A DNA stretch of 64,000 bases from Stratiolaelaps scimitus (lineage: Eukaryota; Arthropoda; Arachnida; Mesostigmata; Laelapidae). Of this stretch, positions 12,894-24,227 are shown one piece after another (the stretch's first letter is position 1; every line of letters starts with the position of its first letter). The notes under the pieces are model-generated. The model ran no database searches. It saw only the letters and a list, made by a program, of their open reading frames with translations, and was not told where the DNA came from. The DNA is taken from contig JABWDB010000001.1 of the NCBI GenBank assembly GCA_019614645.1, positions 26,529,501-26,593,500 of the forward strand, read 5' to 3'. A program made the translations under genes and the position numbers.

Positions 12894-15827
12894 CTTGCTG
12901 ATCTGTTGTTGTTGTTGTAGCTGTCGCTCAGCGAATGGCCACCGTTTGTGTGTCACGAGTGTCAAGGTCTGTTGGAGAGCACCCGGCTCGGTGCGACAAT
13001 GGTCAGACAATGTGGGTGGTTATGGGGATACGTCGCCAGCTTACATAGAGGTGGTCAGTGCCGCTGCGGCCGTGATCGCCATGAGCACGCCCTTTTAGTA
13101 CTATTACGCAACACGCTAGACGCTATTACTCTGTCGGGCGAAGTCAAGGAGGTCGTCTGCTTATGAAGATAATGTGCGCGGTTAGACGAGCCCTCGGCAT
13201 CCTGCCGTGATGGATTTGCTCGCGCGACAACAAGCGAAATGTGTTGTTCACATGAACAGCAAACAGCAACAGCGGGGGCTCGGAGCAGAGGTAAAAGAAC
13301 TACGAGATGATAGATGATCGCAGTAAGACATTCACTGTCTCCTATGGAAGCGGCAAGTCTATGGCGCATCCTATTGTCGATAGAACGCGTTGAAGTTGTG
13401 GCGAACCGTGCGCTTGACCTTCCGAACACAAATAGGTGAATGCACACACACTCAGACACCGAATCCTCCAAATGCTAAATAGTTGTAGCGGAAAGGGTGG
13501 CACGTTGAGATATAAAGTATAGAATTCGAGTACCTCTGAAGTAGATTGATGCAACGATTGACTGTTTTCTTCGCTACCGACCAGAGCATATATCAAATGA
13601 GATAGTTTTCTAGAATTTGCCATATACGATATACGAGTTTATGTCATAGTTCCAACTCGCATTGGTTAACATCGTGCATAAATGACTAAGAATCTATCTT
13701 TGCTGAGACTAGATTTCTTGAATTTGGCAATTCGCAAAAGTTCATCTCACATATACGTAGTATAGAAAGTCGTGTGATATGGCGCTACTTAGAAAAAAAG
13801 GCGGCGCAACGTCCTCCGAAGTTCCTCGAATATCATTGTCGCCCAAATCACAACATGATCGCGCTGTCCGACGACAAAGATTGCCCGAAGGTCAACCGTT
13901 GATCTAAACAAATTTTAGAAAACACACGTGCGAGTAGACGAGGTTTTGTCGTTTAGTTAAAATGGAAAGCGCAGAGAGAAACAGTCAAAAACATGGGCTG
14001 ATGTGGCGCAATACCAAGATCATCTCCATCGAATGTTGTGCATAATACTACACAAGTAGTGCATAGTAATTGTACTTCCAATGTCATTATCATGATATGA
14101 TAAAGGAGTTATTTCACGTTCAAGTACATGTTCGCGGTTCCCTTCAAAGCTCGTTGAATTCACGCTTGGCCCCGTGCCCAGAAGTCGTCGAGTAACGCAA
14201 TAAGCCCTAATGCACGGGTGTATCTGGTCCATCCATCCTCTTTTTGTGTGGATGGATCTCTACAAGACAGAGATATTCTAATCGATTCACGCACTTACAT
14301 CAGAGCGTGCCCCTCTGTGCCCGCCTGCCTGTCTCCTGTTATAATTAGCAGGACCCTACTGCGGCGGTATTCTTATTCGTGAGAAATGCGATGAGATGAG
14401 TCGGGAAGACGTATTCGAACCCGTGACGCCGCTCGAGGAATGACACAAACGCGTTCACGACTAACTCGATATCAACTCGGTGACCGATTATATCTCTGAA
14501 ACGATTTTGCATTATTTTGTAACATTTTCCTGGTGCTCATTTGTTTGCAAATTTCACGTAGAGATCACAATGATGATAACGAGCGCTCATTAATGATGTG
14601 TGATGGTATTGCGCTTCGCTTTGAGGGGATCCGCTGTATACTGCATGCATAACTTCGTCCAACTGAAATGCTGAGAGGGCCCATCTTCTGTTGGTAATAA
14701 TGTCCGCCCGAGATGTTCAAATCGTGTTCTTTTGCCTACGGTACGCTGTTTCACTGGTCGTTGTTAAATGCTGTCCAAGGACCGATGGACAGCGGACGGA
14801 TCCGACTTTGTTTTGCGTTCATTTTCATATATATATATGTGTATAAGTTTATTTATACAATCCATTTGTTTCTAAGCATATGCCGTTTGTGCAGCAAATG
14901 CATGCGTCTTTGTGGTGTCTGAGCATACGGAAACAGCTGAAGATGCCGAGTGAGGTGTTACAAATTTGCCCAGCCGGTCGCATAGAAATGATTGGATGTA
15001 GAAGCCTTATATATATAATATTATATTTATGTATAAGAGAGGATGTAAAGTAACTCGCCTGATGGGTGGTCGACATGATCGACGGCACTTAACTGGTCTT
15101 ACATTGTCTTAGATCGATCTTAAAGAGAACGCCTTGCTATTGGCAAAGGTCCTGAGGGCGGACTGAAAAGTTCATTATGACGTCCAGGCTGGTCATACAT
15201 TATTTGCGATATATATATACCCAACAAATTTAGAATAATCATCCTGACAGTCCATGTGTAGTGCATCAATCAGCCTGGTTGTGGTGCAGTACAGTCGTCT
15301 GTGGTTTTTTTGGCAAAATTCCATAAATTTATATCACTCCTTCTAAAAAGCAAGTCTCGCCTAAATTTTGTCTACGGCGGGTATAGATGTTCTTGTGTAG
15401 GGAGCTCTTGTAAATGTCATAGTTAAATAATAATAAAACTAATAGAGGGAATATTTTCTCTTTATGATCAATCTTTGGTGATTATGAACACGAGAACCCT
15501 GTAAGAGATGAGGTGAAATGTAACCGCGTACTTGTAATCGGAATTGTAATTTGCTCCTTTTATTAAATGAGTATTTTCACTAGACTCTAGTGAGGCCAGC
15601 GTGTCCGGCAAATGTACTAATCAACCAATGAAGACGTTCAACAAACGCCTTCTGTAACAGAATCTACATGGTACTGGGTGTAATTTGTTTCATTCTTTCA
15701 ATCTAATGTTAAGAAGTCCTCTCAGTGTCCAACATTTAGTTGCGACACTGGATAGACAAGTTGTCTTTCCTTGTAGTTATCCTGCTTGATATTGAATTAT
15801 CGAAAACATGCCGGGTTCCGCTCATGA

Positions 15828-15995
15828 AGTTCGGTGCGTCATCCGGCCGCGCAAACGAAATCACCTCAGACGGCTCCCACTTTATTGCTTCCACGTTTAC
15901 TGCATTGTGCCAATTTGAAATTTCGTTACAACCGCTCATGTTCTCTGGGCCTCATCCGATAAATGATTGTGAGCCCGAGTGGGTTTTTTGGGGCC
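15828..15995 (+). pseudogene. Ty3/gypsy integrase core relic
   Basis: Within an open frame at 15740-16117 the translation GRANEITSDGSHFIAS is followed by FTALCQFEISLQP and then HPIND. This order matches the Ty3/gypsy integrase catalytic core: a FG..G.P..I.SDNG..F block, an FC...GI block and the HP.SNG..ER block. The second catalytic Asp is the GAC at 15869-15871. The usual Asn after that Asp is missing (SDG instead of SDNG), consistent with an in-frame loss. The glutamate region reads CEPEW and is shifted by a residue. Sequence upstream and downstream does not align well with the rest of pol, so I call only the core. No LTRs are visible. An ancient decayed copy is the best reading. Confidence 0.6.
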
Positions 15996-16117
15996 CGATT
16001 GTTCTCTGCCGTCACAGCAAATTTGTGTCACGCGTTCGTGTTTCCAGTGGGTGGACCCGTGCACGCGTAACGGTACCCGAGAGCCTGCGTTCCGGACGTT
16101 GTTCATGTAACAACTGA

Positions 16118-16596
16118 GAGTTAGGAGGAGACGAAGAGGAATACCGTTGATGACGAACCGTTCCCGAAACGGCTCGACTAGAAGCGTTTGCTGCTGCAAC
16201 CGGTTCTGGCTACGTAGAAAGCAACCATTAAAAGCTCCCCGCTGAGGGTCCTGAGCCGTTGAGCGATGGATGAATATGAAGCTTGCCGGTATCCGCGCTG
16301 GTACTCTGGAGGATCTTGAGAGCGACTGCTGAGGGGGGTCCTTACGCGGGATTTTTGTGTGAAGGCGAATTAGTTGCGCCGCTACCTGAGGCCGAATCAA
16401 GTAATTTGCAATGACCTTGAATAGGACGCATTACGTGTGCAGCAGATGGTAAAAACGTGTACGAGATAGTGTGGTTTCTATAATGTAGGCCAATTAGGCA
16501 TCAGGTGCATAACAGATAGTTATATTAAGCACAGAGCTGAGGAAGTTTCGGAAGCTTTCCGTTGGCGATTTCGTTGCGTTAATATACGTCAATGGC
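16118..16596. other. Spacer between retroelement relics
   Basis: May contain further decayed downstream gypsy sequence. I cannot align it to a domain, and the minus open frame across it (15936-16400) is antisense to the integrase relic. Confidence 0.4.
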
Positions 16597-16605
16597 TATT
16601 TATTT
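16597..16605 (+). repeat. Possible target-site duplication, LINE copy 2 (left)
   Basis: TATTTATTT here matches 16794-16802 at the opposite edge. It is short and AT-only, so it could be chance. Confidence 0.4.
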
Positions 16606-16793
16606 TCTTCAAACATACAGTAGTTAGGAATTATTTCTAGGGATTATGGGGCGAAGGGGCGGCTGAGGTCGACGATGTCCCGAAGAAGGCGATGGCATTG
16701 CCCCTCTGCACAGCGAGGGACAGGCGCTGCAGAAGGAAAGAACCTGCGCGCTTGTCCCCGGTTGCGCGGATCAACCTATGGACCTATGCCAAT
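16606..16793 (-). mobile_element. 5'-truncated non-LTR retrotransposon (LINE), copy 2
   Basis: On the minus strand this encodes the same end of open frame as copy 1, beginning RLIRATGDKRAGSFLLQRL. It ends with SPHNP and a stop whose complement lies at 16637-16639. The copies differ at few residues. The 43 bases from CCCCATAATCCCTAG to TATGTTTGA match copy 3 at 41 positions, which fixes a common 3' end. It starts further 3' than copy 1, i.e. it is more truncated. Unlike copy 1 it lacks the long C tract and keeps the frame through to the stop, so it probably shows the ancestral C-terminus. A possible 9-bp AT-only duplication flanks it. Confidence 0.75.
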
Positions 16794-16802
16794 TATTTAT
16801 TT
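16794..16802 (+). repeat. Possible target-site duplication, LINE copy 2 (right)
   Basis: Pairs with 16597-16605 (TATTTATTT). Confidence 0.4.
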
Positions 16803-17529
16803 ATAGCCACCAGAATGAGACAAGCTTTATTCTCATGACGGGATCAGTTACGAAAGCACGACAATGATCGTTAAGTGATTATTTGGGAATTTTTTCGCTC
16901 GAAAGACAACCACATAGTCACATCAGGGACCCCGTCGAAACAGCATTTCTACTGTTGATTCGGTTTCCAATCTAAAAACCGAACAAGTATGAAGTTAATG
17001 GTTTCCACATTCACAAGCGCGGGACGCGTCCGCTGAGTCTGATAGCGTGTATGTCTACCATAGGCCGCTTTACATCCATGTATACGTATGCAAATTTGCT
17101 CAAATCTTAAATAATAATTATATGTTGTTGCCTACAATGTACATTTCGTATAGAAATACATACGCGCTTTAAATTGTAGCTGCCCGCACCGTATCATTAC
17201 GGCTACTCCTCACTAGCTAAGATGTCATACGACTTGAGTTGTTGATGCACAGTGTGTGATTATTGAATTGTGATCGCATAACCTCCTCAACGGTCGCACG
17301 GCTGAAATTTCACTTGTGTAAAATCTCCGCTTATCTCTCTCTCTCTCTCTCACCATATCCATCCCCGTTGGTTCATAGGGACAATCTGGTGCCGAGCTGC
17401 CACTGACGGCTTGCGCCATTTTCGCTACGAGATGCAACGTTGTCCATTTTGGCCATCGTATCTAGCGTCACCACCACCACCACCAGTACTACTACTACCA
17501 TAGCTGTCTGCCAGCAGTGGTTCTCGTAG
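16803..17529. other. Non-coding spacer
   Basis: No conserved coding signal. Contains a short (CT)n tract at 17334-17351. Confidence 0.5.
17334..17351. repeat. (CT)n microsatellite
   Basis: Nine CT units. Confidence 0.9.
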
Positions 17530-17720
17530 ATGGGGAGATGTGGTCTATTGCGTACAATCGCGAGCGTACAGTCACTGATGTCGGTTGGTCTTCGCACTTT
17601 CCGCTCTGGGGCGACACACGACCCACGCGCGAATCTCCAAAGCGGACGCCGCCCCCTCAAGACGGCTTCTAGTCGACGGACACACTTGAAGAAGCCACGC
17701 GAGAAGAAAACATATCGAAA
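17530..17720 (+). other. Possible 5' UTR exon upstream of the 18.3-kb coding exon
   Basis: This stretch is richer in CpG than its surroundings and ends in a near-consensus splice donor, GAAA followed by GTAAGT at 17721. A candidate acceptor precedes the ATG of the next exon: GGTACAG near 18210, or CTCAAAG at 18240. The left boundary is unknown. This is inference from splice signals and position only; no transcript evidence is available. Confidence 0.25.
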
Positions 17721-18294
17721 GTAAGTCGATCAGAAACGGATCCCGCTCGCACGCAGCGGATCAGATCCGGCCAGCACAGAGTTGCTTGCGCCGTAGACAG
17801 TCTGTTGGTGGCAGTTGATGCTGAAGTTTTTTTGGAGAAAACGAGCGTACGCCATTCTCTTGAGCATCTCTCCGTCCGAAGATCGTTTGAGGAACGTGTG
17901 TCACTCGTTTCTGGTCACTTTGCTGAGCCTTAAGTGTTTTTAAGTTTGATTAAAATCGTTTGCGTAACTTGTGCATTGCACGATTGAGAGCACGTTCGTG
18001 GGTTGAAGTTAATGTTGGACGCAACAATAAGTAACAATTCAGAGCGTACTGTTCTCTTCGAAGGCGTCTTTGTGTTTCGAAGAGTGGCCTCGTGAGAATC
18101 CGATTTTTTGGACGTATATAGTGCCAGTTGTATTGTGGAATTGTATTATTTCCCTGACAACAGCGTCCCTGTTGATCAGATTGACAAGTTGTGCGGAAAA
18201 TTGGCGGTACAGTGAACTGGCGTTGAAGTGAAGCTCAAAGGCTGCGTTGCTACCACGGAACACTGCGGGTTGCCGTGCGGCGCCGTTCGAGTTG

Positions 18295-18672
18295 ATGAGC
18301 AAACAGGTTCAATTTGATCCAGTTGCTGAGTTTCGACTCAATCAAACCATAGCGGCCATGGAGCAACGCCGAGTTCGCAGGAAGCTTGAGGACATTCTCG
18401 ACGTAAAACGACGAACCCTTAGCGATGACTGGGAGAGAGCACGCTCACCCAGTCCCACCCATGGGCCAGCTCGACCTGAGAGTCCCGAATATAGGAGTCA
18501 CACTCCTGAGTGCCCGTTGGGCCGGAGCCCAACGCCCGGCGGCGGAAGTCACGTACACGTGTCCACGACCACAGTGTACAGCAACAAGGGCTTTAGCTAC
18601 GGAAGACCCAGGACCCCAGGAGGCAGGCCGCTAAGTCCAGAAGCTGGCAAGCAGTACCATCATCATTGGGAG
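18295..18672 (+). CDS. Probable N-terminal coding exon, unidentified Ser/Thr-Pro-rich protein
   Basis: ATG at 18295 opens 126 codons that end in phase 0 at a donor (GGGAG, then GTTAGA at 18673). If unspliced, the frame stops nine codons later. An in-frame TGA at 18229 and the absence of an earlier ATG support this start, although the Kozak context is weak. The protein starts MSKQVQFDP. Residues 11-48 look like one charged helix rich in Arg, Lys, Glu and Asp. From residue 51 the chain is disordered, with repeated proline-directed sites (RSPSP, ESPE, HTPE, RSPTPGG, RTPGG, LSPE) and ending YHHHWE. It has coding-like composition and is not built on a simple repeat, unlike most open frames here. 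I do not recognise the family; a cytoskeletal or muscle-associated N-terminus is only a guess. The continuing exon was not located. Confidence 0.6.
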
Positions 18673-18898
18673 GTTAGAATTACCAGTTACGATAACAAGT
18701 AATTATATTGCTGATGTTCAATGTGTCAGGTGCTTATGCATTCGGCGACGATAACCAACTAAAATATTGGTGGCGGTTTCCCTGCAGTTGTGAAATAGAT
18801 AGATTGACTATATGAGACTAATTGTTTCTGCTGACTAACGGAGAGAGATGGATCGTCATCGGGAGCGTTGCTTAATGATCCTAAATATTTGTCACTGT

Positions 18899-18919
18899 CA
18901 TTATTATTATTATTATTAT
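18899..18919. repeat. (ATT)n microsatellite
   Basis: Seven ATT units. Confidence 0.95.
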
Positions 18920-19025
18920 CTACTAACATCACAGAAGTAGAAGTATACAAGAAACGTCACTTCTAGATGAATGTCTGTCTTCTAAAATTTTTCATTTCGT
19001 TAGATCCGATTGAATTCCTTGAAAG

Positions 19026-19046
19026 TATATATATATATATATATAT
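19026..19046. repeat. (AT)n microsatellite
   Basis: 21-base alternating AT run. Confidence 0.95.
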
Positions 19047-19696
19047 TGTTTATGCACACTAGTAAACATTTGGATTTCGCCGCCATGCGTAGGATTTCGA
19101 GAATTAGCGGCGACACGAACGGTGTAAATTTCGTAAATCAAAACCAAATCTATCGATCGAATCTGGAACGAATGGACGACAAGCCGAAACATGAATATTT
19201 GACTATGGCCGTTTAGGGATATTAGCGCGCGTATCGCGTCGATCAAGCGATTCGTGTAAACAGAGTGACACTATTCGGTTTCGACGAAACGAGACTCCTG
19301 AAGCATATCATTGTGGTGATGTCCAGTGAGGTGACACAAGGAAGCGGAAGCTGTCCACTAACGATTAGAAAACCCCCACGCGCTCAATGACTTCATCGAG
19401 AGTTGCATTGACAATTCTGAAGTCGACGATTATGGGCACCTGTTTATTAACGTCGTCCAGTTGCGAAGTGGGCGAACGCGCGAGTGTGCCTGTTGCCAGC
19501 CTGTGGGATTCTATGTCTTCAATCGAATCAACTTGATTGTAATCAAGCCGCTGGCGGGTTTCGTTAAGCTAGACGTTGAGCTTCATGCTGGGTAAACGGC
19601 TATCACTAGAATATATCTGTTACTGAGCTGCCGGTCGTCCGACGAAGTGCAGGAGCAAACTCGACACACTGCTAAAGATAGATACCCTGTTACATT

Positions 19697-21113
19697 TGGA
19701 GAAATGAACGCCGGCAGTGTTTCGATACGATGAAATACATTTTTGAATAGGATCCCCCACCAACGCACATTAGTCCAGTGTTTGACGTCGTGGTAACAGC
19801 CGATGCTATGAAAATATGGTATTAGCGCAGTAATTGGACACAGGTTTCCTGACAGTGGTGAGAAGGACAACGGCTAAGCGAAACTACTATCAAATAGAAC
19901 ACGAATCATTAGCTCTCACTTGTGCTTGTCGCAATCTCCGCAAGTTTATCCATGGCCATAGGTTTACACTTATTACAGGTAAAAATCGTCTATTACCTTA
20001 TTAGTAGTTTCGATAGTAAGAAGGGCGTTTCCAAAAGTTCAGCTTCAAGGTTACAACGCTGGAAAATGATACTGTCTAGCTATCACTTCGTAGTATAGAA
20101 CAAAAAAAAGCCACAGAGTTTGGCCATGGCATATGCGTTGTTGAGACCTATTGCTAATAAACGTCATACGTGCACCTCCGAAGATAGCGCCATCCTATGT
20201 ATCGAATCGGATTTGGATTACCATGTATTACAAGGAACCATACAAAATTTTCATTTGAAGTCTGGATGACATACTGAGAGCAACACAAAAGCAACAAGCT
20301 GCCTTGCACGTCATAAGAAGGCACGAGAGATTCCTCATACTGATTCACTCTTGCATTCATATAACAGGAGAGAAACTGTCGACGTTTTGGATGGCATTGT
20401 AATGCCAGACGAGCGTGGGGTCACTCCGGGGCGCTTACTAAACTAAAAACTACCATAGGAGTTATATAAAGAACACCCAGGTATACACAGGAATGAACCG
20501 AACTGTACGCTCAAATGCCCGCTGAAGGCATGGATATTGGGTTTACCTACGAAATTTCCAAGCTAGAAGCAACGGTTTAGCGGAACAATTTGGTGATACC
20601 CTTACGAGGACATATTCAAAGTGACACCAAGACCACGCTATGACAAGTGCTGCGACTTTTATGTTACAAACTTATCGCTACCCCACGAAATACAGGAGGA
20701 GGGCGATGCTTGGTGCCCACTATCGTAGATCTGTGAAAAAAATGAACGTTGACTATAGGGTGACACGAATACACGGAAACCATTCGATTAAGCCCAAGTG
20801 GTTCCCGGCTACCCTTATCCAACGCCTTTGAAAAGTGATTTATGAAACAAGCGTCCGGCGAGAAATCTCGAAGCGACGTTTGCGACCAAACTTCGTCAAC
20901 GAGATATGTCGCCATTGAAAGTACAAAGTCATCGACATCGCCGAGAAACTGGTCACCATTACTTTGCTCTGGGATAACCTTAGACCTGTTACAAGAGTCA
21001 GAACCTGAACAACACGAAACGCGAACAGCTCCGAATAGTCGTCTCGTTCCTATAACCCTTCGAACTATTTCGAAAGGACTATAACACCCCCGGATCGCCT
21101 TACCGGTACCCAT
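19697..21113 (+). pseudogene. Ty3/gypsy pol relic: RT end, RNase H, integrase parts
   Basis: Blocks appear in pol order but in changing frames. A WRNERRQCFD segment (from 19697) matches the RT connection. PVFDVVVTADA (19775) is the RNase H start with its TDA-type motif. YGISAVIGHRFPDSGEK follows one frame on, then YYQIEHESLAL and RKFIHGHRF in a third frame, then SKKG...RLQRW and MAYALLRPIAN, the usual 'adaLSRl' end. The integrase zinc-binding part reads ELYKEHPGIHR, then shifts to MNRTVRSNAR. The catalytic core is absent: from about 20640 the sequence is already C-terminal (TFMLQTYRYPT, KPKWFPATLIQRL, KVIYETSVRR). A PPDRLTGTHG tail lies near 21090. Several internal stops and at least four frameshifts make it non-functional. 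The minus open frame at 20664-21113 is its shadow. No LTR pair is visible. Confidence 0.88.
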
Positions 21114-21351
21114 GGGTTAAATGGATACGAGTGCACACGTGGACATTTTCGCCAACGTGGAAAGGGATACCATGATTAAGAGCAACAAATATATAGTTTA
21201 GTTTATTTGTTACCAAAATGTATTATATAAGGAGCTGTTAACAATCTAGATCTATCCTCGATGGATTTAGCCAAATAAAAACATGAAGTTCCATACATCC
21301 TACCCGGCCATTCAAAGATGCCATTCTCATGTGCTGAAGTTGTGCGAATTA
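21114..21351. other. Flank of gypsy relic
   Basis: Could be the remains of a 3' untranslated region or LTR, but no matching copy exists upstream to prove it. Confidence 0.3.
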
Positions 21352-21383
21352 TAGAACAAATCACGTAATCGTGATTTGTTCTA
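21352..21383. repeat. Perfect 14-bp inverted repeat with 4-nt loop
   Basis: TAGAACAAATCACG, loop TAAT, then the exact reverse complement. It lies 240 bp past the gypsy relic. Confidence 0.9.
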
Positions 21384-22327
21384 CTCATTTCGTTTCAACC
21401 GATAATCGAAGTGCAGAATCAATCAAAGATCGATTCTATTAATAACAAACAATGTCATATACTTCCCGTAGCTTATGATCTTCGTGGCTTATATTGTCCT
21501 CTCCCTAAGGTCTATGTTGATCTTTTTAGTTGAGCATTGAATGACAATTGCCCCTCGATCGCTGTCAACGTCGGCCGTAACGCGTGATGATAGCTTTCGG
21601 CTGTGTCATCGCGATATCCGCATATTGCTCTATATCATCTTATCAATGAGGGGTGAAGCGGCCGTGGCCGGCCGACAGAGTCGTCGTGCGTGGCGGCCGG
21701 AAACACTCTCACGAAAGGGTAGAAATGAGGAGGGGGGGCCGCTCTGATGAAGCATTGGGTGAATGAAGATGATCGAATTCGGCGGACCGCTAAAACGCAA
21801 TCGCGGTCTCCGTAGCAGCGAAGACTCCGCTGACGGCTGTGGACGCCGGTTCATGTCGTATCAAATCAATGCGCGTTATTATTGTTGATGCTCGCTCTAG
21901 TACTGCTGCCACTGTTACCATAGTACAATATATTAGTGTGATTATAGCTAGAACGGATCCATCCATAGCTGCGTTTACTGAACGGCGTTCGATGTTACTG
22001 GTTGGCTTGAGCCGATGTCCTAGCTAGGATGCGACGACGTTACGGTTTTCTTGTCCTGCATTTGACAAGCCTCCTCGCCACCGCTAACAACAACCTATAC
22101 GATAACAATGCGACGAATAGCAACACATTGACTGCCAAACACCCTCCCCCCCCCCCCCGTCTTCCACCACTATTATAACAACAATAACAACAGCGATTAT
22201 TTCAGCTACGCTATCGTCTTCTTCACCACGATCATCACTGTCATAATCATTATCACCATCATCATGATCTGGCTTATATTGCTGCGGCTACTAAGTTAGA
22301 TAGTGAGGGGGATTCCTCTTGCGCGTG
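21384..22327. other. Non-coding stretch
   Basis: No recognisable exon. Includes a poly-C run near 22142-22157 and CAA/ACA-rich sequence. Confidence 0.5.
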
Positions 22328-22453
22328 ATGGCCAGTCATCACCTCGGTGCGGTGCCGTTTGAAGTCGCCGACTTCGATCATGAAGAGCTACAACAACTAA
22401 CAACAACAACTAACAGCAGCAGCAACAACAACAACCGATCTGAACAAAAATGA
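22328..22453 (+). CDS. Candidate short open frame or first exon, 41 codons
   Basis: ATG at 22328 in good Kozak context (G at -3, G at +4) starts MASHHLGAVPFEVADFDHEE, followed by a Gln/Thr/Ser/Asn-rich tail and a TGA at 22451. An in-frame TGA at 22304 lies just upstream, so this is the true first ATG. The first 20 residues have varied, coding-like composition, while the tail comes from CAA/AGC repeats. It may be a small peptide, or a first exon whose donor lies inside (for example before GTGCCG at 22352). I recognise no family. Confidence 0.25.
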   Translation: MASHHLGAVPFEVADFDHEELQQLTTTTNSSSNNNNRSEQK

Positions 22454-23247
22454 GAAAGACGACAGGCTATACAAAAGACGAAGACCGGAGACACAATATT
22501 GCGAAAGTGGAAATTTCACCTGAGGCCGAAGTAAGAATGATCATTGAGCCATCGACAGCGCGTACGACTCGTTATACCACTGGTATACCACACCATCTCC
22601 GCTGGTGGACTATCGTAGAAGCATCAACATCGCGACTGATGTCGGTGTCGTTACTGTCAACGGCGATGCTGTTTCGTAGCGGTCGATATCTGCCTCGAAC
22701 CTGCATGGTGCTGCTGCTGCTGCTGGTAGTGGTGACGATGACGATGATGTTTTTCCCGTTGTTGTATTTATTTACCGCTGAATGAAATGCGTGAGGGCGG
22801 ATGCAGAAGAAATATCGAGCTGGTGGATACAATCTACAACGAGTAGGTCCTGCGCACGGTAGCTGTCTCGTTGAAGCAAAAATAGAGACAAGCAAACAAG
22901 AACGTCCTGTCAATTTCATCGCTATTAGTATCGTACCATGTATCGCCGTTACGTGCTGGACGACGAATGCTTCTCTTGGATTGGCGTTATCAAGCACTGT
23001 TGTCTATTGGTTCCACTCCAATCCCATTCGCCGCCACCACCACCCGCCAACATTTATCAGCGGTTCATGGTAACTGTCATTGTTGTAAATTTCCCTTTTG
23101 TTGTGTGCGTTTTCTTGCTGGATTTAGGGGCCGCGTTTTTTTTTTTTCGGGGCGCCATTAGTACCATTGTTGTTTGGACTGACTGAATGACTGACCATTG
23201 AGTGGGTGAGCAAAACGAAATTTGTCGTACGATATAGCCACCAGATC

Positions 23248-23248
<1 letters not shown>

Positions 23249-23283
<35 letters not shown>
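23249..23283. repeat. (AT)n microsatellite
   Basis: 35-base alternating AT run. Confidence 0.95.
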
Positions 23284-23287
<4 letters not shown>

Positions 23288-24187
23288 ACGAATCGTCTTC
23301 AGAGAGATATTCTCTTATATAAATAAGACTACAATCATATTTGTTAATGTTACCTTCGCCTTACATCCCGAGCTCTTCCATCACACACTTAAGCATATGA
23401 TGTAATCATGTTGCGGCTACTGCGGGCGTAGTTTTGTTGTGAGACGATCTATTTAGCGGCAGAACGATCCTGCCGGGTATTGGTCGCGGGGGTTCTCTCT
23501 CTTTTTTTTTACTGTCGATCGTTATTAGCATAGTGACCACTATTCGCGTTCAAGCTAAAAACACCGAGGCTCGTACAAATGTTCAGGGCAATGCCGTAGG
23601 CATCTCCTGCCGCCTGTGCAGGCCAGGCTAACCGCACTGACGATCCACCTCACCTTCACCTCAAGGAAGACTCAATCGCAGCAGCATCCAATCCATAGCA
23701 ATATGCTCCAGCTACTGTTGCTGCTGCTACTGTTACAGGAGCTACCGCGGCAGTGGGCAGTGCGTTGAACCTAACCAGAGCGGGGGCGACGACCGCGTCC
23801 AAAAGTGAATCGTTGTCTGTTGATGATAATAATGATATTACTACTACTACTACTATTAGTAAAAGTTATATACAACAAATTACTAGATGCAATTTGCTCT
23901 TTCGTGTGTGATCTATTGTTATTGGACTGGGTCTGGTCGTAGGGGGAGCTAGGCAAATGGAAAATGGCCGATTTACGGAATCCCAACGAATGTTAATTAT
24001 GCCTGTTTTGGTTGGTGGTCTTTTTTTTGTTTCTTCTCCGTCGTCGCAGTCGGGGAGGGGAATAGACAAAACGAATTTTCTTGTTCGTGTTTTGCGTCAG
24101 TGTTGTGAAACTCGAAGCAATAAATCGACTGATAACTGTGGAAAAAAAACAACAACAAATTGGACCGCCCAATATGCCCGCTTTGTA

Positions 24188-24189
<2 letters not shown>

Positions 24190-24224
<35 letters not shown>
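24190..24224. repeat. (AT)n microsatellite
   Basis: 35-base alternating AT run. Confidence 0.95.

Positions 24225-24227
<3 letters not shown>

Larger units (their letters stand above)
6125..15739. other. Non-coding stretch with microsatellites; no gene recognised
   Basis: About 9.6 kb with no conserved exon I can support. The low-complexity blocks at 11.9-12.9 kb, built from GCC, AGC and TTG triplets, create long open frames rich in Ser, Asn, Ala or Leu. I treat these as products of composition. A + strand frame at 8399-8671 has a weak retroviral-protease-like motif, discussed in the findings. A minus frame at 9171-9458 stays open for 96 codons without a recognised domain. Confidence 0.55.
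18673..19696. other. Intron or intergenic DNA
   Basis: Follows the donor at 18673. Contains (ATT)n and (AT)n tracts. The part near 19300-19696 may hold further decayed gypsy reverse-transcriptase sequence, but I cannot align it with confidence. Confidence 0.5.

Noticed and set aside
20664..21113. 149-codon minus-strand open frame
   Set aside because: It is antisense to the gypsy integrase C-terminal relic, which explains the sequence better.
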